From: Candidatus Zixiibacteriota bacterium | GTDB taxonomy: Bacteria; Zixibacteria; MSB-5A5; UBA10806; 4484-95 | Assembly (NCBI GenBank): GCA_024231855.1 | Contig: JAAEQD010000345.1 | Span: forward strand, 1 to 64,000 | DNA length: 64,000 bases | Direction: 5' to 3' | Shown here: positions 36,986 to 47,755 of the stretch, one piece after another | How the letters are laid out: each line of letters opens with the position of its first letter | Numbering within the stretch: position 1 is the stretch's first letter | Notes under the pieces: generated by a model | Seen by the model: only the letters and a program-made list of their open reading frames with translations | The model's database searches: none | What the model was told of the DNA's origin: nothing | Made by a program: the position numbers and the translations under genes

Positions 36986-38202
36986 TGCGTTTGAAAGTGA
37001 ATAAATATCTTCTCATTCTGTTTGTGTTGCTTTTATATCCTATCGCGGCTATCTGTGGTCCGCCTGATCAGGAAATTAAGTTTGATGATAAGGACTTAAT
37101 AATAATTCAGGATTCGCTGGAGAAGGAAGCCCTGAAAATGGCTTTATCAATGGACAGTTTGACCGATGAAATTGATTCACTTATCATGGTTTCGCTGGAT
37201 TTGTATGACACCCTGGATTTACCGAGTTTCCCGGAGATAATCATAGATGAAAAAGGTGTTATCAAAGTAATGACGGATACCGGCCTTATAATTTACTCCA
37301 TCGATAGCAGCCTGACTCCCACCCATAAGGGCTATTATGAAGATACTGACATAAAACGTCGGGATATTACAAAGTGGGGCATTAACATTGTCATCGACGA
37401 AGGCGAAAGGGTCATCTCCGATATTACCCTATTTAGTGGTGATGTCACAGTGAATGGTTCGGTTGAAGGGGATGTTACCGTTATTGGCGGGGATATTTTT
37501 ATCAATTCTACCGGCTATGTTCGGGGAGACGCTATCTCGATTGGCGGAAAGGTTAAAAAGGAGGAAGGCGCCAAAGTAACGGGATCATCCATGTCGATTA
37601 ACGCTCCTTTCCTCGTTCTGCCCACGGGTTCGGTGTTTCAGATTATTCAGGCGATTATGCTGTTTGTAATGGTAATCAGCTGGTTTTTCGCGGCGGTTTC
37701 TATTTCATTATTTTCCAGACCGATTGTTCGCATTTCGGGTAAATTATCAGCGCATCCAATTAAATCATTTTTTCTTGGTTATTTGATGTATATAGCGTCA
37801 TTTTTAGCCTGGTTATTGCTTTTGGTTTCGGTGATAGGAATACCTCTGGCGCTAATCGGCCAACCGATTGCATCTATGATAATTGTAATTTTTGCTTATG
37901 CCGCTGGAAACCTTGTTCTTGGGGAGAAGCTATTTAAGCAAGCGTCACCTGTTAAAGCATTCTTTATTGGAAGTATCGTTAGCACGGGATTGCCATTTAT
38001 TCTTCTTTTATTCGGCTATCTCAGCGATTCGCTCGCGCTTTTCGTAATAAATATGGTGCTTCTGTCAGCTCTACTGTTTATAATCCTGCCTTTAGGACTT
38101 GGAGCGGCAACGCTTGGCCGGTTTGGCTTACCACCCAAAGTAAAGAAAACCGAAAAGGAACAACCTCAGGCCGCCGGGCCTCTAGCCAGCCAAACAGAAT
38201 AA
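36985..38202 (+). CDS. Membrane protein with bactofilin-like beta-helical segment and C-terminal TM domain
   Basis: LFSGDVTVNGSVEGDVTVIGGDIFINSTGYVRGDAISIGGKVKKEEGAKVTGS followed by multiple TM helices; TAATG overlap with upstream CDS. Confidence 0.75.
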   Translation: MRLKVNKYLLILFVLLLYPIAAICGPPDQEIKFDDKDLIIIQDSLEKEALKMALSMDSLTDEIDSLIMVSLDLYDTLDLPSFPEIIIDEKGVIKVMTDTGLIIYSIDSSLTPTHKGYYEDTDIKRRDITKWGINIVIDEGERVISDITLFSGDVTVNGSVEGDVTVIGGDIFINSTGYVRGDAISIGGKVKKEEGAKVTGSSMSINAPFLVLPTGSVFQIIQAIMLFVMVISWFFAAVSISLFSRPIVRISGKLSAHPIKSFFLGYLMYIASFLAWLLLLVSVIGIPLALIGQPIASMIIVIFAYAAGNLVLGEKLFKQASPVKAFFIGSIVSTGLPFILLLFGYLSDSLALFVINMVLLSALLFIILPLGLGAATLGRFGLPPKVKKTEKEQPQAAGPLASQTE

Positions 38203-38355
38203 TTCCCGGCAAATAAAATCCTTTCATAGGTCACCTGATATATATATTGGTTTTGGGATATTTTGCATTCCGGCAATTTGTTGCTTGCGTTTATAGCATT
38301 TGGAATTATAAAATCTAATTAGTACGCTATAAATTTATAAGCTGGAGGAGTTAAA

Positions 38356-41175
38356 ATGCGCATCTTAATGATTTACCCGAAATTATTAACGGTAATTTCG
38401 ATTCTTCTTTTACTTGGCGGCAATGTTTCCGCCGAAACAGACAAAGCCGGTTCGCCATCGGGACTATATTTTACTGGTGATCGATATAACCTCAATATTC
38501 CGGGACCTTCAGGTTATCTGGGCTTCCCTCTTGGCTCAAAACCTGTAAGTCATTCACAATTATCGGAATATATTAAAATCCTGGCAAATTCATCCGACAG
38601 GGTTCAATTGTTCAGATACGGTCAAAGTTACGAAGGTCATGATTTGTATTACCTGGTTATAACATCGAAAGAAAATATGACTAAAATAGATGGGATTAAG
38701 GCATCCCATTATAAGCTGGCCGATCCCAGAGTACTCAAACCTGGTCAGGAGATCGACAAATTAATCGATCAGCTTCCGGCAATTGTTTGGGCCGGTTATA
38801 GCATTCATGGCGATGAGCTATCCTCAACGGACGCGGCAGTGGCGGTAGCCTATCAATTAGCCGCCGGGATTGATACGGAAACTCAATATATCCTGGATAA
38901 TTTGGTTTTGATACTTGATCCTTTACAGAATCCCGATGGCCGGGAACGTATGCTGACCCAGATCAGACAATTCGCGGGCAAAGTAAATAATCCAGATATC
39001 CAAAATATCCAACACACCGGCGTCTGGCCCTGGGGACGAGGCAATCATTACCTGATAGACTTAAACCGCGATATGTTCACGCAAATCCATCCCGAAACAA
39101 GGGGCAAAATCGGTGTCTGCCTTGACTGGCATCCACAGGTAATGATTGATGCCCATGAGATGGGATCATTAAGTACCTATCTTTTTTCCCCGGCAAGGGA
39201 ACCGTTCAACCCTCATTGGTCAAAAAACATATTAAAATGGTGGGACGCGTTCGCCTCCGACCAGGCGGATGCCTTTAATAACTACGGATGGAGTTATTAT
39301 ACCCGCGCCTGGCATGAGGAATGGTTTCCCGGCTACACTTCGGCCTGGGGTATATATCTGGGCATGGTCGGCATACTGTATGAGCAAGCGGGTGTCAACG
39401 GCCATTTGGTGAAGAGGCGGGATGGCAGCACCCTTATATTTTCCGAAACAGTTCATCATCACCTGGTAAGCACTCTGGCCAACCTTAACACAGCCGCGGA
39501 AAACCGGCGGAAGATATTAGATGACTATTACAATGAGAAAGTTAGAGCGCTGGCTAATGATGACAATTCAATCGGCCAGGCTTTTCTGGTTGAACCATCG
39601 CAAAACCCACACCGGGTCATTCGATTTATCCGGATGTTGATTGAGCAGGGTATCGAGGTTAAAAAAGCCGATAAGGAATTTACCGCCCATGATTTAAAAG
39701 ATTGTCGTGAAGATAATATCTCCGGCAAGAAATTCCCGGCGGGAACATTCGTGGTGGAGTTCGCCCAACCATCCCGGCTTTTAGCCCAGGTACTTCTTGA
39801 TTTCGATATCCGCATGGACAGCAATTTCCTTCATGATGAACGCCGATCTATCGAGAAGGGCTGGGGTTCGAAGATGTATGAGATATCCGCCTGGTCAATG
39901 CCATTAGCATTTGGTTTGGAGAGTTATATAGCCAAAAGCAAATTTGGCGCGGACCTTTCCTTTGTTTCAGAAGTCGAGGCAAAAACTGGAATGTTATCAG
40001 ATCCAAACCAGGCTTTCGGTTTCATGATAGATTATGTTAACGATGCCACCACATATCTGTTGGCTGAGTCATTTGAGAATGCCCTGAAACCAAAAGTCGC
40101 CATGAAGCCGGTCACGATTGACGGCAAATCATTCGGTCGGGGAAGCATATTATTTATAAAAAGAGAAAATCCCGACAACCTGATTGATATATTAAGTGAA
40201 CTGGCTGAAAAACATCGGGTAAATATTCATGGTATCAATACAGCCCTGGCTACCGCGGGATCTGATCTCGGCGGCGGCGATTTCAGGATGCTGGAACAAC
40301 CGAGAATTGCCATGCTTACCGGTAATCCAATAGATTTTCAGGCTTACGGCAACCTGTGGCATATGCTCGATTATGATTACAGCCTAAGGGTAACATCAAT
40401 TGATATCTCGAGATTGGGGAGAACCGATCTGTCAAAATACAACGTTTTAATAATACCCCCGACTTGGGGAGGCGCCAACTCATATAAGGCATCAATTGGG
40501 AAAAACGGTTTGAATAAGCTTAAAACCTGGATGACACAGGGCGGCAGCCTAATCGCCATCGGTCCCGCCTCGGCCTATTGCGCCGATACCGCCAACGGAC
40601 TATCTCAGGTCAGGTTGAAACACCAAGCGCTGAAACAACTCGATGAGTACGAGTATGCTCTTAAACGGGAAAAGGCGGCTGATGAAATCGTAATCGATAG
40701 TTTGCTGATCTGGGATGGCCCGAAACCAAAACCTAAAGCCGATAAAAAGAAAAAAGCCAAACTTGATTTAAAACAACTCAAGCGTGATGATGAATTCGCC
40801 AGGAAATTCAATCCACGAGGTGTAATTTTCGACTGTGGCATCGATACCACTACCTGGCTCTCTTTCGGACTCGATAACGAATTGCCTGTTTTGATGGCGA
40901 CTAATTCCGCTTTTTTAGCCAAACCGCCGGTGACGACCGTGGCGAGATTAAAAAGCGAAGCCGATCTTAGATTGGCCGGATTAGTCTGGCCTGAAACCCG
41001 AACCAGATGGGCTAATACCGCTTATTGTACCCGTGAATCGAATGGCCGAGGACAACTAATTTTATTTGCTTCGAATCCGAATCTGAGGTCCTATTTCCAC
41101 GGGTCAAAACGCCTGCTTGTTAATGCTATTTTGTTAGGGCCCGGACTGGGGAGCAGATTGTCGGTACCTTATTAG
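38356..41175 (+). CDS. M14-family zinc carboxypeptidase-like secreted protein
   Basis: YSIHGDELSSTDAAVAVAYQLA (HxxE), DPLQNPDGRERM, LDWHPQVMIDAHEMGS; signal peptide. Confidence 0.87.
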   Translation: MRILMIYPKLLTVISILLLLGGNVSAETDKAGSPSGLYFTGDRYNLNIPGPSGYLGFPLGSKPVSHSQLSEYIKILANSSDRVQLFRYGQSYEGHDLYYLVITSKENMTKIDGIKASHYKLADPRVLKPGQEIDKLIDQLPAIVWAGYSIHGDELSSTDAAVAVAYQLAAGIDTETQYILDNLVLILDPLQNPDGRERMLTQIRQFAGKVNNPDIQNIQHTGVWPWGRGNHYLIDLNRDMFTQIHPETRGKIGVCLDWHPQVMIDAHEMGSLSTYLFSPAREPFNPHWSKNILKWWDAFASDQADAFNNYGWSYYTRAWHEEWFPGYTSAWGIYLGMVGILYEQAGVNGHLVKRRDGSTLIFSETVHHHLVSTLANLNTAAENRRKILDDYYNEKVRALANDDNSIGQAFLVEPSQNPHRVIRFIRMLIEQGIEVKKADKEFTAHDLKDCREDNISGKKFPAGTFVVEFAQPSRLLAQVLLDFDIRMDSNFLHDERRSIEKGWGSKMYEISAWSMPLAFGLESYIAKSKFGADLSFVSEVEAKTGMLSDPNQAFGFMIDYVNDATTYLLAESFENALKPKVAMKPVTIDGKSFGRGSILFIKRENPDNLIDILSELAEKHRVNIHGINTALATAGSDLGGGDFRMLEQPRIAMLTGNPIDFQAYGNLWHMLDYDYSLRVTSIDISRLGRTDLSKYNVLIIPPTWGGANSYKASIGKNGLNKLKTWMTQGGSLIAIGPASAYCADTANGLSQVRLKHQALKQLDEYEYALKREKAADEIVIDSLLIWDGPKPKPKADKKKKAKLDLKQLKRDDEFARKFNPRGVIFDCGIDTTTWLSFGLDNELPVLMATNSAFLAKPPVTTVARLKSEADLRLAGLVWPETRTRWANTAYCTRESNGRGQLILFASNPNLRSYFHGSKRLLVNAILLGPGLGSRLSVPY

Positions 41176-41212
41176 ATCTATCAAGTAAATAGCCTTAATT
41201 AAAGTTAACAAA

Positions 41213-41239
41213 AAACGGGCTTCCATCGGAAGCCCGTTT
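41213..41239. terminator. Bidirectional terminator between convergent genes
   Basis: aaacgggcttcc-atc-ggaagcccgttt. Confidence 0.8.
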
Positions 41240-41262
41240 CGCGTTAGATAATCGTTCACGAT

Positions 41263-42117
41263 TTAGTTCAAATACGCCCTCAATGATTTGGACCGGGAAG
41301 CGTGCCTGAGCCTTTTGATAGCTTTCTCTTTAATCTGGCGGACTCTTTCGCGCGTTAATGAGAACCGCGCCCCAATCTCTTCGAGAGTAAGCGGTTTCTC
41401 ATGAGTCAGGCCAAAATAGAGATTAATTACTTCGGCTTCCCTGGGGGTTAACGTATCGAGCGCCTTTTCGATCTCGACCCGCAAGGATTCATCCAACAGG
41501 CTCTCATCGGGAGAAGGTTGAAACTCGTCCTCCAGGATATCAATCAGGGAATTATCCTCGGATGCTGAAAATGGAGCATCAAGGGATAGATGAGAATTCG
41601 AGATTTTCAGAGTATCCGCGACTTCTTTTTCAGTCAATTCCAGTTCTTGAGCAATTTCATCGGCTGATGGTTCTCGGCCAAATTCCTGCTCCAGGTTGGC
41701 GGATATTTTGCCGATTTTATGAAGCGTGCCCACTCGATTCAACGGCAATCTGACAATACGCGACTGTTCGGCCAAAGCTTGAAGAATAGCTTGTCTTATC
41801 CACCAGACGGCATAAGAGATAAATTTAAAACCACGGGTCTCATCGAACCTCTTGGCCGCTTTAATCAGGCCAATATTTCCCTCGTTAATTAAATCAGAAA
41901 GGGACAATCCCTGGTTTTGATACTGTTTTGCTACAGATACGACGAAGCGAAGGTTGGCTTTGGTTAATTTTTCGAGGGAACTCTGGTCTCCTCGTTTAAT
42001 TCTTTTAGCCAACTCGATTTCTTCCTCGGCTGTTATTAAGGGTGTTTCGCCAATTTCACGAAGATAGAGGTCTAAAGACTGCTCTTCATCGCGGAATCTT
42101 TTTGACTGCTTTGACAA
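41263..42117 (-). CDS. Primary (RpoD/SigA-type) RNA polymerase sigma factor, short form lacking region 1.1
   Basis: [115 protein letters not shown]. Confidence 0.93.
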   Translation of the reverse strand: MSKQSKRFRDEEQSLDLYLREIGETPLITAEEEIELAKRIKRGDQSSLEKLTKANLRFVVSVAKQYQNQGLSLSDLINEGNIGLIKAAKRFDETRGFKFISYAVWWIRQAILQALAEQSRIVRLPLNRVGTLHKIGKISANLEQEFGREPSADEIAQELELTEKEVADTLKISNSHLSLDAPFSASEDNSLIDILEDEFQPSPDESLLDESLRVEIEKALDTLTPREAEVINLYFGLTHEKPLTLEEIGARFSLTRERVRQIKEKAIKRLRHASRSKSLRAYLN

Positions 42118-42235
42118 CGCTAAGCGCTCCTTTTGACAAAATCCGGACTCTAACTAACGTAACTAATTTACCATCGGCAACAATACCGACGGAAAGAGTA
42201 TTTTGTTTCAAAAACTTCAAATTCGTACTGCTTTT

Positions 42236-43750
42236 TTAAGGTTTTATGGCCTTATGCAGTGTCCTACTGCCCCTCATAACTAAAAACAGAATCGATTTTT
42301 CGCGATCTTTTAAATCGTAGGCTATATTAAAGAATTCATCACTGGTCTCGACCGGCCGGTGATCTATTTCAATAATCAAATCTCCGCTAAACAGTCCACC
42401 GTCATCGGCCGGGCTGGCCGGTTCGACGCTTTCGATTATCACCCCGGGTTCGAAATCGATGTTCATCCTGGTGGCCCTATCTCGGGTGAATGTGGCTGGT
42501 TTAATCCCCAACCAACTGTCTCGAGTTTCGGTTTCACCCGGAGTAGAGGCAACATTAAGAAAATCACTTCTATTGCCCAGTGTAAACTCCAGATCCTTAT
42601 AATCGCCTTCTCTATTTACTTTCATCGAGATATCTTTGCCCGGCCCGGCATCGGCAATAATGAATCGGAATTCCTGCGCGGAGGCCACTTTCCGGCCATC
42701 TACTTCGACAATAACATCGCCCATTTCCAGGCCGCCATCTTCGGCCGGCGAATCCTCTTCCACAGATTCAACCAGAACACCCTCTGCGTCACTGAGATCA
42801 AGCGCTTCGGCCAGATTGTTATCAATATCGCCAGGTAATATTCCCAGCCAGCCGCGGGAAATAGAACCGGAGTCTTTAAGTTCTTCAGCGATTTTTTTGG
42901 CCAAATTTATCGGAATCGCAAAGCCTATGCCTACATTTCCGCCGGATGGCGAAACGATTGCTGAATTAATACCGACAACTTCACCGCTTAAGCCTACCAG
43001 AGGCCCACCCGAATTCCCCGGATTAATCGAAGCATCTGTCTGAATGTAATTTTGATAGATCGGATTATCCGGCCCAAAAACCAGGCCGCTGCGCCCTAAA
43101 GCCGATATAACACCTATAGTTACAGTTCTATCCAGGCCTAATTGCGGGAATGGGTTACCAACCGCGATCGCCCAATCACCGACTAAAATCGAATCGGAAT
43201 CACCCAATTCCAGATACGGCAGCTCCTCATCGGTATCGATCTTGATTAAGGCTACATCGGTTTCCGCATCCGAGCCAATTACTTCAGCTTTAAATTCCTG
43301 AGTATCAGATAATCGAACGATAATATCGTCGGCATCCCGTACAACATGGTTATTGGTCAGAATATAACCATCTGCACTTATAAAAAATCCCGATCCAAGT
43401 GGTTCGCTTCGGCGCATCTTGGGTTCATCGGGGGTTTGTGGCGGAACTCCGAAGAATCGACGCCAGATATCGTCATCGAAAAACGTATGAAATTTGTCTT
43501 CCACCATACTTTTCGCGGAAATATTTACGACCGCCGGCTTAACCTTTTGGGCTACATAGACAAATGGCGAATGGTGTGTATTGGGGTCCATATAATAAGA
43601 TGAAACCGGAGGGGCTGTATTGTCAGATTTATCCTGAGCCACCAGATCATTGGAGCTATAATTAGAGCCAATAACCATCCCCATTAGCATAGCAATACCG
43701 GCTATCAACATCACCGTAAACAATCCTTTTATCTGACCCATTCTTTTCAT
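42236..43750 (-). CDS. DegP/HtrA-type periplasmic serine protease with two PDZ domains
   Basis: YILTNNHVVRDADDI, DVALIKI, TDASINPGNSGGPLVGLSGEVVGINSA; two PDZ domains. Confidence 0.94.
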   Translation of the reverse strand: MKRMGQIKGLFTVMLIAGIAMLMGMVIGSNYSSNDLVAQDKSDNTAPPVSSYYMDPNTHHSPFVYVAQKVKPAVVNISAKSMVEDKFHTFFDDDIWRRFFGVPPQTPDEPKMRRSEPLGSGFFISADGYILTNNHVVRDADDIIVRLSDTQEFKAEVIGSDAETDVALIKIDTDEELPYLELGDSDSILVGDWAIAVGNPFPQLGLDRTVTIGVISALGRSGLVFGPDNPIYQNYIQTDASINPGNSGGPLVGLSGEVVGINSAIVSPSGGNVGIGFAIPINLAKKIAEELKDSGSISRGWLGILPGDIDNNLAEALDLSDAEGVLVESVEEDSPAEDGGLEMGDVIVEVDGRKVASAQEFRFIIADAGPGKDISMKVNREGDYKDLEFTLGNRSDFLNVASTPGETETRDSWLGIKPATFTRDRATRMNIDFEPGVIIESVEPASPADDGGLFSGDLIIEIDHRPVETSDEFFNIAYDLKDREKSILFLVMRGSRTLHKAIKP

Positions 43751-44161
43751 AAACTATCCCTCACGCAATTTTACACAGACTAACATAATAATTCATCTTA
43801 ACAAGATGTCAAGTATTTTTTGTTCCCATCTTTGTACGAATATCGGCAAATTCTGTTCCGATTCTAAGGTCAAAACACCGTCTAATTATACATTTTTTTC
43901 TGACTTGATTTTTTTGGGGCAATGAAGTAATAAGTTATCATGCTTGGAATAGTCTCGGAAATACTCAATCCTTTTACAATATTTCAAAAATTAGTTCTAC
44001 ACCCAGCGGTTATTAGCCGGTTTTCGGGTTCCAGGTACTATTGCACTTATAACAATCATAAAATTAGAGTAATTGTGTTTATTAATACCCTTTTCAGAAA
44101 CATCGTCGATGAAAATGATGTATACTTTTTAGTAGGATAAAGTCTTAAACCAGGAGAATAA

Positions 44162-45496
44162 ATGAGGATTGTACTTACCATTATTTTCGGATTAGCTATC
44201 TCGATTTCACCGGCTTTCGGCCAAGGCCTTCAGATTTTCGATGACTTGCAGGAATTGATAATATCGGTTTCGGAGGCCGTAAAGCCAACTGTAGTCCATA
44301 TTGAGGTGGTCAAGAAGCATAATAGTCAGCGCTATGAATCACTTGGTTCGGGTTTGATTGTCAGTGACGACGGCTACATCATTACAAACGAACATGTTGT
44401 AGATAAATATGTCTCGGTTAGAGTAACACTCGAATCTAAACTTGAATATCCGGCGGAAGTTATAGGCACCGATAAATTGACAGATATAGCTCTGCTAAAA
44501 ATCGATGTTCCTCCCAGCGAGAGCTTCAAGGTTGCCAGGCTGGGTAATTCCGATTCCGTCCAGGTTGGCGAATGGGTATTGGCAGTCGGTAATCCTTATG
44601 GTTTCGATCGAACTGTGTCATTCGGGATCGTATCCGGAAAGGGCCGGACATTAAACCTTCCCAATAACGCGCCCTTATTGAACGATTTTATACAGACCGA
44701 CGCGGCTATCGATCCGGGTTCTTCGGGAGGCCCTCTGGTTAATCTGCGAGGTGAGATTATTGGAATCAATTCGATTGGTGTCGGCCGGATGCAAGGATTC
44801 ACGATTCCGATTAATATCGCGATCGATGTCATGGACAAACTGCTGGCCACCGGGAAAATCGATCGTGGGTATATCGGGATCGTCGTGCAACCGCTCAATA
44901 GAAGCTATGCCAAATATTACAATCAACCCGATTTACAGGGCATCGTTATCGGCGATGTATTCAAAGACCATCCCGCGGATAAAGCCGGTATCAAACCGGG
45001 TGATATAGTCACATCCTTCGATGGTCAAGAACTTTCCGCCGAGAATGAAGATGATTTGACCAAATTCACCCTTGATATTTCACAGTCCAAGATTGGCGAA
45101 AAGAAAGAAGTTGAAATATTCAGAGATGGTAAAACCCGCAAAGTTTCGGTTAAGATCGGTCAGAAGCCAAAAGTTAAACCGGATGAATATGAGACCGAAT
45201 TGGATTTCACGGTTGAAGAAATCACCGAGCATATGTTTCGAAGTTATCTTCTGCAATCTCGGGATGGCGTTTATGTCAGGTATGTTGAAGTCGGTTCGCC
45301 GGCCGATAAAGGCAACTTGTATGCCGGCGATGTGATTATCAAAGTTGGCGATAATGAGATCAAGAACCTGGAAGATTTCAAGAAAACCATGCAGGAAATA
45401 GGTGAACCGGAATTTTTAATGCTTCGGGTACTACGAGGCAAAGACTTCGCTTTTGCTTTATTGGATTTCACGGAAACCGAATGGGAGTCTGAATAG
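44162..45496 (+). CDS. HtrA-like serine protease with PDZ domains
   Basis: YIITNEHVVDKYV, DIALLKIDV, DAAIDPGSSGGPLVNLRGEIIGINSIG; two PDZ-like domains. Confidence 0.92.
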   Translation: MRIVLTIIFGLAISISPAFGQGLQIFDDLQELIISVSEAVKPTVVHIEVVKKHNSQRYESLGSGLIVSDDGYIITNEHVVDKYVSVRVTLESKLEYPAEVIGTDKLTDIALLKIDVPPSESFKVARLGNSDSVQVGEWVLAVGNPYGFDRTVSFGIVSGKGRTLNLPNNAPLLNDFIQTDAAIDPGSSGGPLVNLRGEIIGINSIGVGRMQGFTIPINIAIDVMDKLLATGKIDRGYIGIVVQPLNRSYAKYYNQPDLQGIVIGDVFKDHPADKAGIKPGDIVTSFDGQELSAENEDDLTKFTLDISQSKIGEKKEVEIFRDGKTRKVSVKIGQKPKVKPDEYETELDFTVEEITEHMFRSYLLQSRDGVYVRYVEVGSPADKGNLYAGDVIIKVGDNEIKNLEDFKKTMQEIGEPEFLMLRVLRGKDFAFALLDFTETEWESE

Positions 45497-45541
45497 CAAC
45501 AAAACAAATAATTTCTACGGTAATTAGTTTAGATGAATACA

Positions 45542-45571
45542 AAAACCCCGGGCGATCAGACCCGGGGTTTT
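45542..45571. terminator. Bidirectional terminator
   Basis: aaaaccccggg-cgatcaga-cccggggtttt between convergent genes. Confidence 0.8.
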
Positions 45572-45606
45572 ATAATTTAACCGCTTAACCTATTAGTCGA
45601 AACGTA

Positions 45607-46071
45607 TTAATAGTCGGCGGCCAATTCGATGCTATCCAGTTTGATAATCATAGCTTCGACCGAACTCAGGTTTGCGTATGCCCTGAGCTGCTCGCGGGTT
45701 AAAACCGCCCGCGCTTTTGTAATAGCCTCAAGTTCAAGCGATTTCAATTCGGCCAGGAATTTATAGTATTCCTTGATAATGTGATCCGAGGCCGTACTAT
45801 GCATGTTGGTCCAATTAGAGGTAAACTCATCAATTTCCATCTTTCTGATTTCGGCCTGGGCTCTGGTTTGAATCATCTTTTCAATAATTACATTGTTGAT
45901 GATGCTTAATTTTTTAAACTGTGAATCGGTCAATTCAAGTCCCGTTTTGTGATCCAGGATGCTATTAATAGCTGTCTGAGGAATCTTGCTTCCGGCATAC
46001 AACAATCCCGGTGAGGCGATTATCATAACCAGCGCGAATACCAGCGCTACTATCGTTATTTTTTTAGACAT
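45607..46071 (-). CDS. Spy/CpxP-like (LTxxQ-type) small periplasmic protein, paralogue 1
   Basis: Signal peptide; TGLELTDSQFKKLSIINNVIIEKMIQTRAQAEIRKMEIDEF...AVLTREQLRAYANL; AAGGAG SD before MSKKIT. Confidence 0.6.
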   Translation of the reverse strand: MSKKITIVALVFALVMIIASPGLLYAGSKIPQTAINSILDHKTGLELTDSQFKKLSIINNVIIEKMIQTRAQAEIRKMEIDEFTSNWTNMHSTASDHIIKEYYKFLAELKSLELEAITKARAVLTREQLRAYANLSSVEAMIIKLDSIELAADY

Positions 46072-46450
46072 GTTTACTCCTTCGTTAAGGATATTAATAC
46101 CCTGTTTTAATTCCTTAGGTTTTTTGAAGAGCCAGTTCAACCGAAAATAATTTTCAGGTTGTTGAAGTTTAAGGTCGGCCGACTAACCTTCAAACTTCTT
46201 CTTATGCTCTCCCTTGTTGCCTTTTGCCTAAATACGGAATCCAGGTATTAAGGTTTCATTATTTATGACAATTATATTAATCATAATTACAAAATTTAAA
46301 CATCGAAGGAATTCGCCAGGGTCTAGTCGCTTGAATCCCAGGCGACTCAATCAAGTGTCTTTTTTCCAGGTAGAATTTCACAATTAATAAATCTGATAAC
46401 ATATGGTAATAGATTTCAGATTTATTGAATTAGTCGATAGTATTACAAAA

Positions 46451-46478
46451 AATCCCCGGAGGGGAGACGCCGGGGATT
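46451..46478 (-). terminator. Terminator after Spy/CpxP-like paralogue 2
   Basis: aatccccgg-aggggagacg-ccggggatt with T-run on the minus strand. Confidence 0.65.
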
Positions 46479-46510
46479 CCAGGAGAAAAAAGACGTGAAT
46501 TATTGTATAT

Positions 46511-46969
46511 CTAAAACGCGCCTATTTTTTCGGTATTCATATCCTTCATAGCCAACTCTACAGAGAGTAGTTCGCTGAATTTATCAACCTGTTCTTTCGA
46601 TAGAATTTTACCCGCTTGCACCAGGGCTTCGAATTCAAGGTTTTTCAAATCAGCCAGGCAATTATAATAATCTTTGACCGTGCTTTTGAATTTGGGATTA
46701 CTCATATCGTCCCATTTCGCCGAATATTTGTCGATTTCGCCCTTAAACATCTGGGCTTTGCCTTTGATTTGAAGCATCTTGTTGATAATGCCATTATTAA
46801 CCCGATTCAGATTCTTTATCTGTGAATCGGAAAGCATCAAACTGCTTTTATTTTCAAGAATTTGATTTATCGGCGTTTGGGGAAGGTTGCCGGCGATGGC
46901 TATACCGGTTACGCCAATTATAGCGACCATCGAAATCGCGATGATATAAATTGTCTTTTTCGTTTTCAT
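46511..46969 (-). CDS. Spy/CpxP-like (LTxxQ-type) small periplasmic protein, paralogue 2
   Basis: Signal peptide; SSLMLSDSQIKNLNRVNNGIINKMLQIKGKAQMFKGEIDKYSAKW...KILSKEQVDKFSELLS, collinear with paralogue 1. Confidence 0.6.
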   Translation of the reverse strand: MKTKKTIYIIAISMVAIIGVTGIAIAGNLPQTPINQILENKSSLMLSDSQIKNLNRVNNGIINKMLQIKGKAQMFKGEIDKYSAKWDDMSNPKFKSTVKDYYNCLADLKNLEFEALVQAGKILSKEQVDKFSELLSVELAMKDMNTEKIGAF

Positions 46970-47205
46970 TGTTACTCCTTACTTCCTACTTCTTACTACT
47001 TAAAACGGCTGCTGCAAAATTCAATTGTTCGAACCAATGCCTTCTAATATACCTACGGGAAATGACGGGAAGTGTTTCGCTATTTATCTCTATCGGGAAA
47101 AAAAGGATCAAGAAAAATCAGTAAAATAAACGCGAACCGGTCTGGATATTATATTATAGATCGTATTTATTTAGCGGTACTTCCGAGTACAAAAAATCCT
47201 TGCTT

Positions 47206-47736
47206 TCACTTGCCGGATTGAATTGATTTTTCGAGAAGCGAATCTTCTTTACATTCTATATGCTCTCGCAACGCGAACCAAAGGGGACGGATCGCCTTTA
47301 TCGCTTCCTCTGAATACACGCCACTGTTTATATAGCTTGGAGATGTTACAACAATGTACTCAGCGGTTTCGCCAAAATAGAGCGGCGGGTAAGAGGAACT
47401 GTATGCGTACTTTTTGATTGCTTCCATGATGTCAGGCTTTGAGGCGATCAGGTAGAAATACAATTTGACCGAAGGATTATAATTGATACCCCTCTTTGTG
47501 TCAGCATTAAACAAGACAACGGGATTGGTAAAGTCTACGCGGAAAACAGGTTCATCAAGGCCTTGTGGATATCCTTTATTCCCGACATCCGTCACAACGG
47601 TATATTTCCAACCATGAGGAAGATCGACTTGAAGGCCGGAGATGAGAGTTACAGTTTTGGGACCCGGCTGCGGAGAACTGCAGAAGAAAATCAAAAGCAA
47701 GGAAAGAGAAACAAGATGTACACTTCTCAACATCAT
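47206..47736 (-). CDS. Hypothetical lipoprotein
   Basis: N-terminal LLLIFFCSSPQPG lipobox-like signal; otherwise unrecognised. Confidence 0.5.
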   Translation of the reverse strand: MMLRSVHLVSLSLLLIFFCSSPQPGPKTVTLISGLQVDLPHGWKYTVVTDVGNKGYPQGLDEPVFRVDFTNPVVLFNADTKRGINYNPSVKLYFYLIASKPDIMEAIKKYAYSSSYPPLYFGETAEYIVVTSPSYINSGVYSEEAIKAIRPLWFALREHIECKEDSLLEKSIQSGK

Positions 47737-47755
47737 TTTTCCCGTCGAATGAATA

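Noticed and set aside
42236-45496. Duplicated htrA genes as a recent tandem duplication
   Set aside because: The two proteins are clearly diverged, oriented oppositely and have different PDZ and catalytic-loop sequences (GNSGG vs GSSGG); not a recent duplication.
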